A DNA stretch of 64,000 bases from Acorus gramineus (GCA_030737835.1 CM060857.1:13093496-13157495), one strand, 5' to 3'; counted from the first letter of the stretch, positions 1 through 14,600 are shown. The notes: generated from the sequence alone by a model not told the origin. Numbers and translations: made by a program.

Positions 1-1495
1 ATTTCTTCTTACAAGTGGAACCAAATCACACTTCCTAAAGTCACTACAACCATCCAATCTTCTCAAGTATATTTCTGACGCAAAAATATATCCAGATTCT
101 CCAGGTGTTTTTTTAGTTATTGATTTCTTATATTTTGCCATTCAGGTTCATACAACTCAATTGTAGCATTGATGTAGATGGATACAACCTGATTCATACA
201 AGTCCAAATCATACTGAGTACATCCACTATCATTTGTACATGAATGGACTATCAATCACAATAATACAACTACAACAACAGCATTTTTAATGAATGAACG
301 AATAAAAGTGTGGCATTTAAGTATCCACATCTTAGGATGATCTGACATCTATACATGTCCAAACCACAAAAAGTACACCGCTTCACACACAATCCTGATC
401 CATAAACCGCAAATAAGCATAAAGACTGCATGCACTTATACACAGGAGCTATGAATAACCTAGACAGGATGGTGTATGTGATGCACAAAAGTCTCATGGA
501 GTACATCGTAGCAAATCAGTCACCAATGGTAAATCAAAGCTGACATCTCAGAACATTTGGATGAAATGGGTCCCACCCAACCCAGGATGTGGCAAACTGA
601 ATGCTGACCATGCATTAGAGACGCATATGATGGGTGTGTGATTTATCACACTCAGATATTAGCAAATCTCTAGGTGATGGATATTGATGGATGGGGAAAT
701 TAGTTATCTTGTCCGAAGCTCTTGCTGCTCCTCTTGTGACTGACTGACAGCCCATATTACCATCATATGCAGTATTATCATTGAAGTTTGAACCAGACTT
801 CAGATGGTTGGTTATAGGAAGTACCATCACCATGGTACCTCCTATATCAACTACAAAGATTCAATGCAACTGGAGACATCTAAAAAGATTCTGGAATTTC
901 CAGATCAAACCCGCTGACTGGATAGCCAAAAAAGTTAACAGATACTAAGCATCGTGTACTTTGGGGGGGGAGAAGGACTCACAGCCCAGAGTGCTCCAAC
1001 AGTCGTTCATAATGGATGTTTACTGGGCATATATCCTCATGAAGTGAACTCCTGTTATTGTAATATATCTTACTTAAGGTACTACTGCCCCATTGGCGCC
1101 TTGGGTGGCAAAAATAAAAGTAGATAGGATGGTTACAATCTATCTGTTAGTTTTTACTAACTCCTCAGTAAATAAAATAGCATTCAACAAAAAGAAAGGA
1201 TATATGCACATGCTAGACAAAATCCACCTCTGCCACAATAAATTGGCAGTTCCAAGCTCAGCCAAGGAAAAAATTTAATTGTAAAAAAAAATGGTACACT
1301 TTAGACAGATCCATATAACAGTTGTCAGTTCAATTTCTATAAGGAGAAAAAGTTTTTAAAAAATTACAGCTGTAGTAGATTATACCAATATAAATATCAT
1401 TATAACATGCAAGAGCAAATATGGAAATAAAATAAATAAACTTCAAGAATGGTGTATTTGAGTTCTTTTTAAGATATTTCTAAAGAAGCCCTTAC
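1..1495 (-). other. Intron of the SR45a-like gene (gene continues past the left edge)
   Basis: This AT-rich stretch lies downstream, in gene orientation, of the donor AAG|GTAAGG at 1495. I looked for the second half of the RRM (an RGFGF-type RNP1 motif) and for an RS-rich C-terminus on the minus strand and found neither, so it is best read as one intron longer than 1.4 kb. Long introns that host alternative exons are common in plant SR genes, but I could not identify a specific cassette exon here. Confidence 0.55.
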
Positions 1496-2338
1496 CTTTC
1501 CTTCATGGCTAAAATATTTCTCAAGATCACTGCTAGCAACCCGTAGGGATAACCCAGTTACATAGAGATTGTTTCCTGGATTACCCGAATCCCCAGAATC
1601 TCTACTCCTGTTACATAAGAGTATCCAAGAGAACTTATTTTCCAAAAGGAAAAGAAGCACACACATTCAGAAATGCATGTAGCTTAATAGTGAATCTTTA
1701 AAAAGACCAGTTACATCCAAGGAGAGTTAAAGCTCCACTTAGTCAAGGACTAGTGAATTAGCCTGTGTTGGTGGATTTTATTGGCTTAGTCATGTGCGAT
1801 TGTCAATTGCATACAACCATTATCCAATGATCTAACAATTATTAATTTGTTTATATGTTAGTTCAAATACACTAGTGGTAAACTTACAAGTTACAAATAA
1901 ACCGCAGATTAGCATATGAAACCTATGTTAAAGCACCTCTCATGATGGGGCATATGAACAGATTGTGGTTCGGCACCACAATGTACCTAAATTCTATTTC
2001 TCCATGCACTCTTCCATTTGTCATACACAACAAACATCAATAAACACACCTTGAGCGGCTCCTAGCCCTTGACCTTGACAATGATCTTGAGCGATTCCTG
2101 CGTGGCGAGCGTGAACGCGAACGTGAACGAGAGCCACTCCTGCCAAAACAAATAGCTATTATGTGGGACAAGAATTACCAAATTCAATATAATGATCAGT
2201 TTTTTTTAATAAAAGAACAAAAATGCGCAGTTTTGTCTCGCCACACCAAAAAAAAAGAAAAAAAATCCAATGAATAAACATCTTGTCAAAGAAATAAAGA
2301 GAAAACTGGGCTGACCTTCCTTCCCTGGAATTTGCCAT
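1496..2338 (-). CDS. SR45a: SR45a/Tra2-like serine/arginine splicing regulator, N-terminal part
   Basis: Three coding exons join in frame on the minus strand: 2338-2316 (ATG, MANSREG), 2139-2050 (an RS repeat) and 1607-1496. The joined product starts with about 45 residues rich in RS dipeptides, then GNPGNNLYVTGL, which is the RNP2 strand opening an RRM, and runs to KYFSHEGK, where the sequence leaves the exon. Both junctions split an Arg codon (AG|G). The order RS region then PGNxLYVTGLS is that of plant SR45a, a Tra2-type protein that binds exonic enhancers in the nucleus and adjusts alternative splicing, often under light or heat stress. The RRM second half and C-terminal RS domain are outside the window. 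The start ATG follows directly on an acceptor (TGACAG), so a spliced 5' leader is expected. Family assignment is strong; orthology to SR45a rather than another Tra2-like member is inferred. Confidence 0.85.
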
Positions 2339-2830
2339 CTGTCAAAAAAGAAAGAAAAAAAGGAACATCAACTCGGAAATCTTTCACACCACCCAAATGA
2401 AGGTCAGTGAAATCCAGAAAAATATCTCAAAATCAATTCGATATGAACGAGTAAGCAATTTCACTAGGTCAAAACAAACAAAGTAACCAACTTCAGTTTC
2501 TCTAACTCTTCAGTAATTCACAACCATCTCAATCGCTCATTTTTTCAAGTAATACTTGAAAGAAATAAAACAAATACGTGTAGATTAAAAATCACTATTA
2601 GAACAAATCAACTCAACTATGTACGTATTGTCGAAACCCTAACCCTAATTTATCAAATCAATATAGAAACGATTTTTTTCGTTAAAAGAAAACAAATCGC
2701 TCGGAGATCACATAGGCTTATCTTATCGATTTCAGATCCAAAACTTACCTTTCTCTATTGAAGATGACGACGAGAGAAAAAGAAGATCTGAAAGGGAAAG
2801 ATGAAGAAACCCCCCCAAGAAGACGAATAC
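2339..2830 (-). promoter_or_regulatory. 5' leader exon and leader intron of the SR45a-like gene
   Basis: On the minus strand an ATG-free, pyrimidine-rich leader at about 2749-2830 ends in AAAG|GTAAGTTTTG (donor at 2748). The matching acceptor is the polypyrimidine tract plus GACAG directly before the start ATG at 2338, giving a leader intron of about 410 bp. The intron holds AAACCCTAACCCTAA at 2634-2648 (plus strand), two overlapping telo-box units, an element common near the 5' ends of plant genes for RNA and translation machinery. The exact transcription start is not visible. Confidence 0.6.
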
Positions 2831-3054
2831 GAGTTTTAGCTGATGGTCGCTCGCACGCGTGAATGTTTTATACGTGTGAAGCTCACTGTACCAGCTGGGT
2901 TTGCTCTGGAATCAAATTGTTTGGACTTCGGAAGCACCTTGGCATATATTCGGGACCGTCAATTTGAATGCCGAAGTGATCGATGCCTTTTGTTGGGTTG
3001 CGGACATCAGTCAACGGGGGGCCGAGCTGGTTAGCTGGGCGACTTGCAACAGGC

Positions 3055-3290
3055 CTGTCCAGATCCAATGAGGGCTAATACCATCAGTGTCACCAATATT
3101 GAATTACACAGCTTATTAATCAAACTACACAATCTATGAATCGAATTTCATAGATAGTGATATTGTACCTAATAATTGACCGTGTAGTTTAAGTTTAGTC
3201 TATGTAGTTTAATTCATAGATTGTGTAATTTAATTTTGATGGTACTGATGGTACCCAAACTTGACTGGATCTAGACCCGATCACATTACG
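3055..3290. repeat. MITE-like repeat with imperfect terminal inverted repeats
   Basis: The left end (CCAGATCCAATGAGGGC, then ACCATCAGTG) is imperfectly inverted at the right end (GATGGTACTGATGG, then GACTGGATCTAG). Inside are repeated short motifs such as TAATCAAACTACACAA and CATAGATTGTGTAATTTAA in both orientations. A related sequence with the same motifs is at 20145-20420. It is a non-coding, palindromic, MITE-like unit; superfamily is not clear. Confidence 0.5.
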
Positions 3291-3584
3291 TTCAACCCCA
3301 TTTGCAGTATGTGCATATAATTAGCTGATGTAATATTTTTTTTATAAAATAAAGTACACAATTAAATGTTGAATGCGTATAATTTTAAGTTTATAATGTG
3401 ATTAAAATATATACTATGTTAAACTATGTTGGTGTGTGATAACTACAAACAAAGCTGCAAAATCAACTAAGTTTGCTAAATGTAATATATGAAAAATGTT
3501 TTATTCAATCCTATTTGCAGTCATTTTGCACTATGATTAGATATTTTTTAAATTAAATTTGGATAATGAAGTGAATTCTTTAAA

Positions 3585-4380
3585 TGTGGGGGATGGATTC
3601 TGATCTTCCTCCACTGGGTTGGATCCTTGAAGTGATCCGGGCTTCAGTTGGGGATCCGAGAAGAAACACGTGCAGCCTCCATTCGTGGTTGTCGAGGTTC
3701 CGTCGGCTAGTTTCTAAGCTACGCCTCCTGCTCTGATCACCTGCAACTCACACTAGTGTGATGCCAGCTAACACCCCTCCGACGCTCAAGTCAATGATCA
3801 CAGTTTCAGTGAGTGAAAGCCTACTTGAGTCTAAAGAGTTCATGCAGAAGAAGAGTAAGTGTGTGTTCTTACGTACTTTTTGGGGAAGATGATGTCTCCC
3901 CTTTTATATTCGAAGAGGGCGTGCCGATCTCGCTCCTGGGGAGTGAGGTTATCGTGAGTATGGATGGAATCGTCCAAGTGGCGTCGGGATCGGCCGCCAC
4001 GTGTGATCTCGAGGCGTAACCAACTCCCAATAATTGCATGCCACGGTCGTGTCAGAGGATATTCTCTGTGTTTTCCATTATCTTTATGAAGTAAACGTGT
4101 AGGCACATTTCCTTTGCCAGGTCGGGTTCCGTGGTCCGGCTTAGCCGAGATTATCAAAATCACTGTGTTTGGTCGCCCCACTTAGGTCGGACGAAAGTTA
4201 AGTCTTTCTGAGCCTCGTCGGACAATCGCCTTACCTATTATGACCTAATGACCGACTAGCCTTTCATGGGCTCCTTATGACGGATGACTCCGTCGCTTCT
4301 TTAGACTTATTGGGCCTGCTAATCGGGTAGCCCCCTGAGTCATTGAGGTTCCGTGAATAAGCCCATCTCATATTTTATTC
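3585..4380 (+). mobile_element. Probable solo LTR or LTR fragment
   Basis: The block is GC-richer than its flanks, begins TGTGGGGG and ends ATCTCA. It holds a TATA-like box (CCTTTTATATTCG near 3900) and phrases common in plant LTRs, such as TAACACCCCTCCGACGC near 3770 and a GAGTCATTGAGGTTCCGTG segment near the end. No gag, protease, reverse transcriptase or integrase is nearby and no second LTR is visible. The flanking 5-mers (TTAAA and TATTT) do not match, so the edges are uncertain. ORFs inside it on both strands are not genes. Confidence 0.5.
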
Positions 4381-5625
4381 ATGTTTGACTCTGACTTTTG
4401 CATATAACTTTATTCCCAATTTGGTTGTGTACAAATTTAGTCTTCCACATTAAAAATGTAGCAAATGGACATAAATTAATTGTATGTATGTATATACACA
4501 CACACTGGTATAATTGTTACATTATATAAGTAGATGTCATTTACCACATCAAAGGATGTGGCGACTAGAAATGGAGCTACAAAACAAAATGTGTCAACTC
4601 CGATAAAATATTAGGGACAACTTCAAAAATATGAAAAATGCTACACTCAATTTATATTACAGTCCAAAATGTAGACCGCATATATTTTTATTTTTTAAAA
4701 AATCATACAACTCATGAGTTATGTATTTTCATAAATGTAAAATATATATTTCAATAAATTAAATGATATAATTTATAAAAAAAAATGTAAAAAAAATTCA
4801 ACAACCTCGATACAATGAGCAAAGAGCTCTAATGAGATATACAATACTGCATTTGAGACAGTAAAAATAAATAAATGTAATAGAACTCCAAAAATATATA
4901 CTTTTAAATGCATGTCTTTATAAAAAAATAAAATATATATTTATTCAATACACTTTTTTGTATTCAATTTACCTAATCTAAAAATACTAGATCATGAGAG
5001 CTACCGTTAGTAATGCTTAAGTGTTATTATGGATTTTTTTATGAATTATAAAGGATAATGTTAAAAACAATGCATGCAACCAAATTTTTTAAACCATCAC
5101 AGTAACAACTTTCTTTTTTAATCTAAAAAAAAAAGAGAGACGGTGGTCAATAACATGCCTAAAATTATAGAGCCAAGAAAAAAGCACAACATGCCTGAGA
5201 CAATCCAAGCATCAGTGTGTGTGGGGTAAAATTAGATTTTCAGATGTAATCTTCAACATTTTATCAAACAACAATAACAAGAGGAAAAATGTAAAACAGA
5301 CTTTATGTACACAAACAATGCAACTGTGAAGAAGCTATAACAACATTACAAAGGTAACCCTGTATAGTTATAATAATTCAGCGTCCGTTACTCCCATCCT
5401 CGTGTAATTCTGTATAAATAAGCTCCCGTCTGTTCAGGTTCATCCCTCTCTATTGCTTCGCACGTCGGGCATTATAGAGTTCTAAACTTGTCTATAAAAT
5501 ATTTTCAACTGTACATGTTCTCACCAATCATTTTTTTCTTTCATAAAGGATACCTAATTGGTATCGATGCCCTTAAGCCGGCATTGGTATAGCTCTCAGG
5601 GTTTTTAGATCTCGGTCTTAAATTA
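4381..5625. other. AT-rich intergenic spacer and 3' flank of the TMEM8-like gene
   Basis: No supported gene on either strand. The part next to 5626 is the likely 3' UTR and terminator of the minus-strand TMEM8-like gene. The rest is AT-rich, with short homopolymer runs. Confidence 0.6.
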
Positions 5626-8600
5626 TTACATCCTCGTGGAGGAGTTGGAGTTCTGGCGTGTCAGTTCATATTGTTCTTCAGGGCGTGCTTGATCTCTGGT
5701 CATTACTGAAGTAGAACAGAGGAAAAAGAACGAGGACGTATATATGGTGACATGCCATAGACTGCAATGATATGCAAAATTCAGCTCTTGCAGGTTAGAA
5801 GCACATAAATATAAATTTATAAAGCAAAAGAACTTATAAAAGCCTGATTTTTGTAACCCAGAACTATAGCAGAACGCATTTTGAGGGAGCAAATTTTGTA
5901 GTTGATAGCGAATTTTGTTCAAGACATAGAAATTTATAATTTACCATTGCTCCTGATCAATTCCTAGATCCATTTCCTACTGATATATCTTACACTTTCC
6001 ACAATTGTGGTTCTAATATGTGATTGAACTGATTTGAAGTAATTACATGGGCTGCAACTTACCACGATTGATGTGGGATGGTTCATACCACAATGACATC
6101 CTTTTAACCGTTTAAGTTAAACCACTAAAACACAAAGGCTGAATTATACTGAAAGATGTATACCCTGTACCTGTGCCATATCCAGTAGCTTTCATTTGAT
6201 TCCAGTTTCCGGCTAATTCCTGCGGCAGATAATGCTATAAATCCCAATAACATGAAATGCCAGCGAAACCTTTTGCAGAGTGTCTCCACGAGATTACGGA
6301 ACCATCTTTTGATATTCTGCCATCTGCAGAAAAGCCTTGTTTGGAACTGTTGTATTTCAACAAAATGCAAGGAACAACAAAAAATTGTGCTTCATACATG
6401 TCAATTCATCTTCTATGGTGCTGGTTAACAGCATTTTTATGCCATAAAAGCAAAAAAAAAAAATTGAACCAGACGACATGTGGATCTACCACGAAGGTCC
6501 TGAGACCAAATCATACGAGAAGAACCACCAGAGCAATGAAACATGCCAAATCCATTAGAGAACTTGACATCCAATCCAACAAACCCATCTGAGGGTTTTC
6601 CAAAAAAGTTAGTATACTTGATATTTGAAGATTTTTAGATTTCAAACAAGATATTCTACAGCACCAAAAAGCTTTGATGTTTTGAATCGTCTCTTCCCTC
6701 TTAAATTCATCAACCATTAATGACTTATTAATCCATACTATTTTTTTATATAAATCAAATTGCTTTATTGTTATTGTAAAATTCTTTAAGGAGTCCAACC
6801 AACAGTGGCTTTTTACAAGGGGATGAAGCATACCTTTCTGGCACATTCCAGTTTAATACTGGGAAACGATAGATAAACCTATTTCCAGTGGAGAACTCTA
6901 TCATCCATCCAACGAAGAGACCTATAGTCCCAATGGCTATAACAAGAATTATATTGGCTGACCTACAAAGTTAGCAATAAATGTCATCAGATATGCACTA
7001 TCCTAAACAGAATAATGTATTTAAATTTCTACCTGGTGGCACCTGTCTCAGCCAGAAGAGCTGTAAGTATTGAGACACCTGTTTGGATTGCCCTCTTAGA
7101 AGAATCATCGATTGTGGTCATGTACACAAATGTGCTCACCACAGCCATGAAAGAAAGCCAGAAGTCCAGAAACTGAAACAGAAAAATCATATGGTATCAC
7201 ACAGTATCACAGAAAAAATAGCATTCAGCACTGAAATATTAAAGTTTCTTTCAAAGAGTGTTTTAATCCTAAACATGCATACCCAAGTAATGAAAACAAC
7301 CTTGAGTAACAGGAAACTAGACACAGATGTAGTTAGATTAATGTTTAAACATCTGTCACCTGCTCTCACTTGTTTTCACCATTCTAATACTATCTTAAAG
7401 AATTTCACAAATTTAAGTGAGAATAGCCTTGGACTTGTCAAAGTGGATTGAGCCATCACATGGAGCCGAGCAGGCTGTGCTGCATAGAACAAGGCCAATG
7501 TGAACACCAATTAGCCTTATGATATGCACCATACTAGCTCTTTTTTCTGCCGTATAAAGCCTGCCATACTAGTCACCAAAACACCAAATAATAGTCCCTC
7601 CATAGTGCTAGCTACTGCCAAGCACCGTATAAATTATTTCGAAATCAGTTGTAAGTAAGCTACAGGAGGGAAGAAAATTATTTTTTAGGTAATTCAAGGA
7701 CTGCAAAACGAAATAGCTTTAACGGCTCCTGAAAGTTCAAAACCCCCGCGATCCTTATGCTATCCAAAGTAATCCATCCTGCAGCCACAAATTTCCCACT
7801 ATCTGATTCAAAACTGTTTTGATGGTCATTTAAATTATAAATGTGGCACCGTAGCCTTTTTTTTATTAGATCCATTAACACATACAGGTGAAGATTGTTA
7901 ATTAACAGAAATTCTATGAAACTTAAAGTGAAAAAGAAATTAGTTAATTGATGGCAATAGAGATTCAACGTTGCAGCTGCCTCAAGCCCTCAACAGATGT
8001 GGGGAAAAAAATAAAAACGTAAAATATTTGATGAACAGATGCAACCGTGCAGAGGATGATATTGCAAATAAGATGTGTTATATACCTGTAAAACATGAAA
8101 AGAGAGAGCACACCATGTGCCCACATCACACGCATGGTATAATCCACTGGAAATTCCACTAGAAGTGAAGAGAACCCATTCGGAAAATGCCTGAAATAAT
8201 AACAGATCTTTTTAAGAAGGCCATCAAGTTGCATTCACCATCTATATTACACTGTAGAACATAAATAAAAAAAGCCTGACATTGCAGCTCAGACAAAATT
8301 GATTTAGACATTAGTCATTCAAAGGGCAATATTGCATTTTTACTTAGGTACCTATGACTAGGCTGAGAAGTATTGTCACCGGCCATAAATATCAATCTTT
8401 CAGGCATGACCTGATATAAAATGACCAAGTATGGGTTGGATGAAATTTAGAGAGTAAATCCAACTTGGGACTGGGGCAGTGACAGTAACATTATTTTGGA
8501 AGCTTGACCAAGTACGGGTTAGATGAAATATGAGTGGGTAAATGAGCCTTGGGACAGTGATAATAATTTTTTATTTTGAAGCTTGATACCACTTTCTACT

Positions 8601-11600
8601 ATTAGTAGTAAATCACCTAATAATTATTAGGAAAGAAAATCTCCAAGCAGTGTTTTGACATCTGGGTTGGGCCTGCTTACACTCAGACCCAAACGAAGCC
8701 TGGCCCATTTTCTCATCATGTCCTCATTGATGAACTTTGCCTCCCATAGAAACATTGATTTACACAGAAAGTGAACAAACAAATACAATTACTAGAATAA
8801 ACAATAGATTTCAATGAACAAACAATAGATTTTAATTTTCCCCCAGGTTATAACAAATAAATCCTACAAGTAGTTTTTTTTTTTAATTATTGTTGGTTGC
8901 TGCTGCTTGAACAATCCAAATATTCTGATGTGTAAGCTTTAAATGGAACACCTCAGAGAGAAAGGTTAAAGTTACCTTCTGCCGAAGGGCCCAATAAGAA
9001 GGCAAAATGGCTGCTGCATTTGACGCAATAAGAAATACTGACTGCACTATGTGCCCTAAAGTAGTAGCAAAGAATGCTTTAATTAGTTGTCAACATTACA
9101 TACAAGAAAAACTAAAATTTCAAACAGCAGATATATGAGTGTTCTGGAGAAGGAATCAGATCTTATCAGAGAGGCTGCAAGAGGAAAATTGAACTAAAAA
9201 TCATAAGATCACAAGATTTAGATTACATAACAATCAGAAAATGTTTGCCTAGATAAATTATTATTTCCAACATTTTACATACACTTAAGTATATAAAAGT
9301 GATTAAAAGCACAGAAGATGCATGTTATATGTCAAATTTGATTCAATAATTCAATCACAATTCCACTAATTTATCTTCATTCAACAGGAAATTTCTATTT
9401 CCCTATTAACATATCCCCGGTTTGTTTTTGGGGATAATTTGTCCAGCATAAATTAATAGTCCAAGATAGATAACTATTGGGGTATAGTTTGTGTTTATTT
9501 GCATTTCTCTTATTCAGTATTCATTACTTCTAGCTTTTCTAATTGTCTTAGCATCAGCTATTATATTTAGGGGAGGATAAATATTCCATAAGTTATTCCA
9601 ACCCCACCCCACCCCCCGAATCAGTATCAAGACTTATGCCAACTTATCAAGACATAATTATTGGAATTCATCCACACAACACAAATGGCTGTTTTTTTTG
9701 GCTATCGGATCTTATCGAGCCTTATTCTTCTCTTAACTCGGAAAAGAAACTTGGTTTAAATTGTGGTCCAGGAATATTTCAAAATTGGACTCATTTAGTT
9801 TGAAACATAGGAACTGAATCTTAGAAATAAGTGTTTGATAAACATGACTGTGAGTTTGGCATCATCAACATAGTCATACATAAATAAATAATGACAGCTG
9901 TATTATATCATATTTAACCAGACAATAGACATTTAAAATCATAAAGCAAGCAAGTTAAACATTTTCCATAGATTCTTTCACTCTTGGGTTTTCTTTTCTT
10001 CTCCAATATTCATCTTGATCTGCTACCCTCTGCTCACCTATGTTGTCTTCGTCATCCATTCCACATCTTTGAATACCCTCAATATGATTCCACTAGTACA
10101 TCACCTCTTGAGTCCATACTTTGATGCACTTTTATATCTATCCTGGCTTCCATAATCATGTGCATCAATCTCAAGGTGTTCATTTCGGCAGGTGAAGGGG
10201 GATCATGACAAATTTATATAGTTAATGTAGATAATTTTTTATTGGTATTAAATTTAAAAAATTTATATCAACCCATTCAAAAATTATAAGCAGTTACCTG
10301 ATTGTCCAATGCTATGAAATTTGATGGTCAAATAACACTACAGAGGTATACCTCGTGTATTTTTAGGGATGATCCCCTCACTTTTGCATTTTATAATTTG
10401 GTGCATGTGTATCTTTCAGCAACAAAAAAAAGGTAATCAAAGAATATCAAGAAAGTACAAAGATAGCAGCACAAAATTGATGTGATGGGACGATAAACCA
10501 AACAACATTGCTTGCTGCAAAGGCACACATTAAAAAATAAATAAAAGAAAATATTTTAATATACAGAAAGATAATTGATGTAACATTTTTCATCAAAATT
10601 TATGTAATTATCTAATTAATTGTCCTTCATAAGTGAGGTTATTCATTCATGTGCCTGACCGCGTTGCAAATCAATTAAGTTTTTGCATAACCAAATTATA
10701 TTTAAAGTAGGTTAATATGATGGAGAAAAAAAATGATAACCATCCCCATAATAAGATCAAATTTAAGAAAATACCATGACGTGATACAAGCTCTACGCTG
10801 CAATCAAATCCTCCATGGTCACGATCACAGATGCAGTAGCTGATGGGGAAAAATATGCAAGGTTTCAGAGTTATGCATTCCTCAACTTGCAGACATTGTT
10901 TCCTTGCATATCATAAAAGAATTTACAAATTTTCAAATGGAAAAAAGTAGGATCAGTGACCTGAAGGAGGATAGTCCACTTTCATCAAAGTCTACATGAC
11001 ATGTCCCATGATACGAACAATGTTTTGGGCATCCATCAAGAGAAATGGACAAAGTGGTTTGGTGCCTAGAATCAGCAATTAGATGCCTTAACCCGAAGTG
11101 CCAAGTTCCTTCTCTGGCATATAATATATAAAAATCCACACTTTGGCCACTTGAATCATTTGCAACCAACAGCATGGAATCATTGCTACTGTTCATGCTG
11201 TTTGCATAGTGATCCCATGCATTTATTGTTGGAAATCCGCCAAATCTGGCAAAAACTTCATAATGTACTCTTCTGTCAGATGTTACGCGGACACGTAAAT
11301 TAGCACCCGCAGCACCATGAGGAATCCCCATAATAAAGTAAGTCCATGCAACATCTGAGTTGTCTTCACTAGAGGAGTTGCTTAGAAGATTCCCCAGAGG
11401 GAAACTAGGTGAACCTGTTGGCAACGTTTCACCAACTGGTAAATAATAAGACTCAAAAGGAATAACTCGATTTTTTTTGGGAATTCTCTGCAAAAAGCCA
11501 CCTTCAGTTGTCAGTAAAAGATCTGTTCATTAAATAGCTATGTTTCTTCTTCAAAATAGATTAAATAGCTATGCTTAATCAACAACATTCAAGAGAGGTG

Positions 11601-14600
11601 CATCATGGATTGGGGTAAAAGAATTGTGGGCACCAAGAGAATCAAGTTCATTGGAGGCAGTTTAAGGATAGAGGAGTAATTCCAGGGCGAGGTTCTGTTT
11701 TGTTCCTCTAATTCCTCTCACCCACAATTCAGACTTTGTACTTCGTTTTATTTAATCAAAGTAGCACCGTCTACATTTCTCGAAAAAAAAAAAACAAGAA
11801 ACATTTGAGAGAGGAGAGAATTATCCCTATCCAAATTACTCAAGCAAGGCAGGAACGTCAGAGTGACTTACATCAATGACCCATGACCTAATTAATTATT
11901 TATTTATTACACATCATGCGTGCAAACAATATGCACTACAATACATATGTGAACATAATGTTGAAAGAAGAAACTGAAACATGTGACAAAATTATGACAA
12001 GAAATTGTGATATGGCTGGAAATAATTTATTGTGACTCTCATAAAGGTCATAACCATTGTACAACAAAAGAAAAATCTCACCAGGGATCTCTTTTCACTA
12101 TATAATGCCTTATCTATTAAAAACAGACTTCAAGTTCATGTATGGAAAAAGAAAAAAGAGAAGGAAAAAAAAAAAAACTTCTCTTGGAAGCAAGATTATC
12201 AAAAGCAGACACCAAGACTGTGCATGGGTGTGATCCATTGATTCATGTAACTTTGCCTTTTACATCTTAGCAGTTAAACATGTTTCTCACTCTCATTCAA
12301 TGGTATATTATCTCCCAAACCTCCAAAGTGAAGAGATTAAAATAAGAGAATGAAAGAAGGGAAGAGGGTAAAGATGAGAAGGGGGCAGAAGATGAAAGAT
12401 TATAAGGGAACCATAATACATAATGTTTATCTACACTTTTAGAAACCATAGTTATTGACAGATCACAATGCTACCAGTTTTACTCCTTCCTTTAATCAGC
12501 TGCTTATTAATATCTCTGTCCATTTGTTCATGGGTCACCTTGATGCCAGGGCTGGGTGGGGGCTATAGTAACATAGCTTGTGGCCCATCGAAGCAGCTAG
12601 GGCCTTTTCCCTCCCTCTTCAATTATGTTGTAGTTAAGATAGTATTGGAGGGACTTTTATCACATTGTGACATGAATTTCAAGTCCAATAATAATTTTAT
12701 CAGTTCTATTTTACTTTTGCAAATGAAGTTATTTAATATGGATGTTAATCTGTTAAAGAAAAGTACATATCTTCTCATTTTTGCCAAGGGAATATTTCAG
12801 AATATGTACAGCCCTTATTACATGTTTTCTGAAATTTACATTCTAATGCACATTCATCAAATCTACCAACTTGATCTGCAATGACTCTACCAAACTGGCT
12901 TGACTAATTTGACTTTCATTGACGCTGCCTAATTGACTTACTCAGACCTCCCCAACAGAGAATGGGTCACCTACAATGGTTATATAATAGTAATTTGAAG
13001 CAATAGTCAAAATGATAAAAAGTCAATACCACAGGTGGTGGGGGGAAATTTAAAAGGAAGTTAGGTAGAATGATTTGACCTACCTGAAGCACATAACCTT
13101 CCCACGTACAGTTTGGTCCAGCCTTTCCAAAGGGACATTGATGTATTTGCCACTCCAAAGAGAAACACAGATTAGAATTCAACGCCGTACTTTGCATTGA
13201 TTGGTTTGTTTTTGTCCGATTGATAGCCTGAATAACAATGTACCATCGCCCTATTTCTGGGTACTCAATAATCAGAGGAGCATGGTTTATATCAGCAGAA
13301 TAATCATATACAGTGCTCAGCGGCAGTGAGCTGTAACGCACATAACACATTAGAAGAATTTCACTAGAATTCACTGTGTTATTCAAAGTTGATGATTGAT
13401 TGAATCCCAGTTCAGTGGCCACAATTTTGAACTCAGATGTTGCATCCAATATATCCAATGAGTAAAATTTTGATTCACCATGGCCAAGACAGGACGCCAC
13501 AAAAGAATTGTTGCACATTATGATGTTACCCATTGTTCCCGGGCTCTCTGCCATCTGACGTCCAGTGTTCTTTGCATAGTCTAAATTAAGTCTATTGTTG
13601 GATACCACAACATCTAATAGACTTCTGGGATGCTTGCTGATACCATTCTGAAAACAAGTAAGCTGATCTATTGTCAGGTTGCAATATGGACCCCAAATTG
13701 CAGGGGTTGTGCATCCTTGAACTGTCACATCGATGCTGAACATGTAGGCTTGACCTCGATTGATCTGCATTCCCATCACAGATATTTCAAACAATAGTCT
13801 ATAAATTTATTAACATCCTATTAACAAGCCAATAGGAAGAAACATGAAATTAACCATAATAACATGGTATGTGTACACTGGCCCACAGAACAACAAATTG
13901 ACCACTGCTTGTATAGCAAAACTAATGGAATCATTATTAAAGTGAAATGAAATATTAATACAACTAGAGCCACAAGTAGTCTATTTTCTCAAAAGAGAAC
14001 ATACCATTTTAGATTGTGTTCTCGCAGGCCCAATACCATTGAAAAATCCAATGTACCATACCCCTGGAGAAATCTGCATAATATTCATCTCAGTAAAATT
14101 TGTTCGAATTTATAGAAATAAACTATTAGGCAGGAAGAGATTAAGATTGAAAGAAAAAAGAAAAAAAGAAGAGGAGGAGAATCATTGTGGAATTGAGCCA
14201 TCCAATTGATAAAAATATATATATATATAAAATGTATGTCTCAAAATAAAATCGAAAAAACAATACATCAGAGTGGAACAAGATAAATGATAAGAGACCA
14301 ACGGATCTATTACCCTTACGTATTTCAAGTAGCGTGACAAAATTGTGCAAGTACACTTTTTTGAATTGTTATAACACTCATACTTACAGCACGCTACACG
14401 CATATTATTGTTTAGATTAATAAATGCATACATTTCTAAGAAGGTTCTTGTATGAATCCATAGTCAAAATTCATATACAAGATAGAGAAATAATGTGCCT
14501 ACGTCTAAGGAGTCCTTTATTTAGATGAGTAGTCTTCAGTGGCACTTATATCTAAGATGACTATATAGTGTATGCAACAGTATGGTGGGTTCGGAAATTG

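Noticed and set aside
3813-4181. Open frames on both strands, up to 113 codons
   Set aside because: They fall inside the LTR-like block and resemble no retroelement protein.
12468-12884. 138-codon plus-strand open frame with a hydrophobic start
   Set aside because: It lies entirely within a TMEM8-like intron on the opposite strand, has no recognisable domain, and its composition is that of AT-rich intron.
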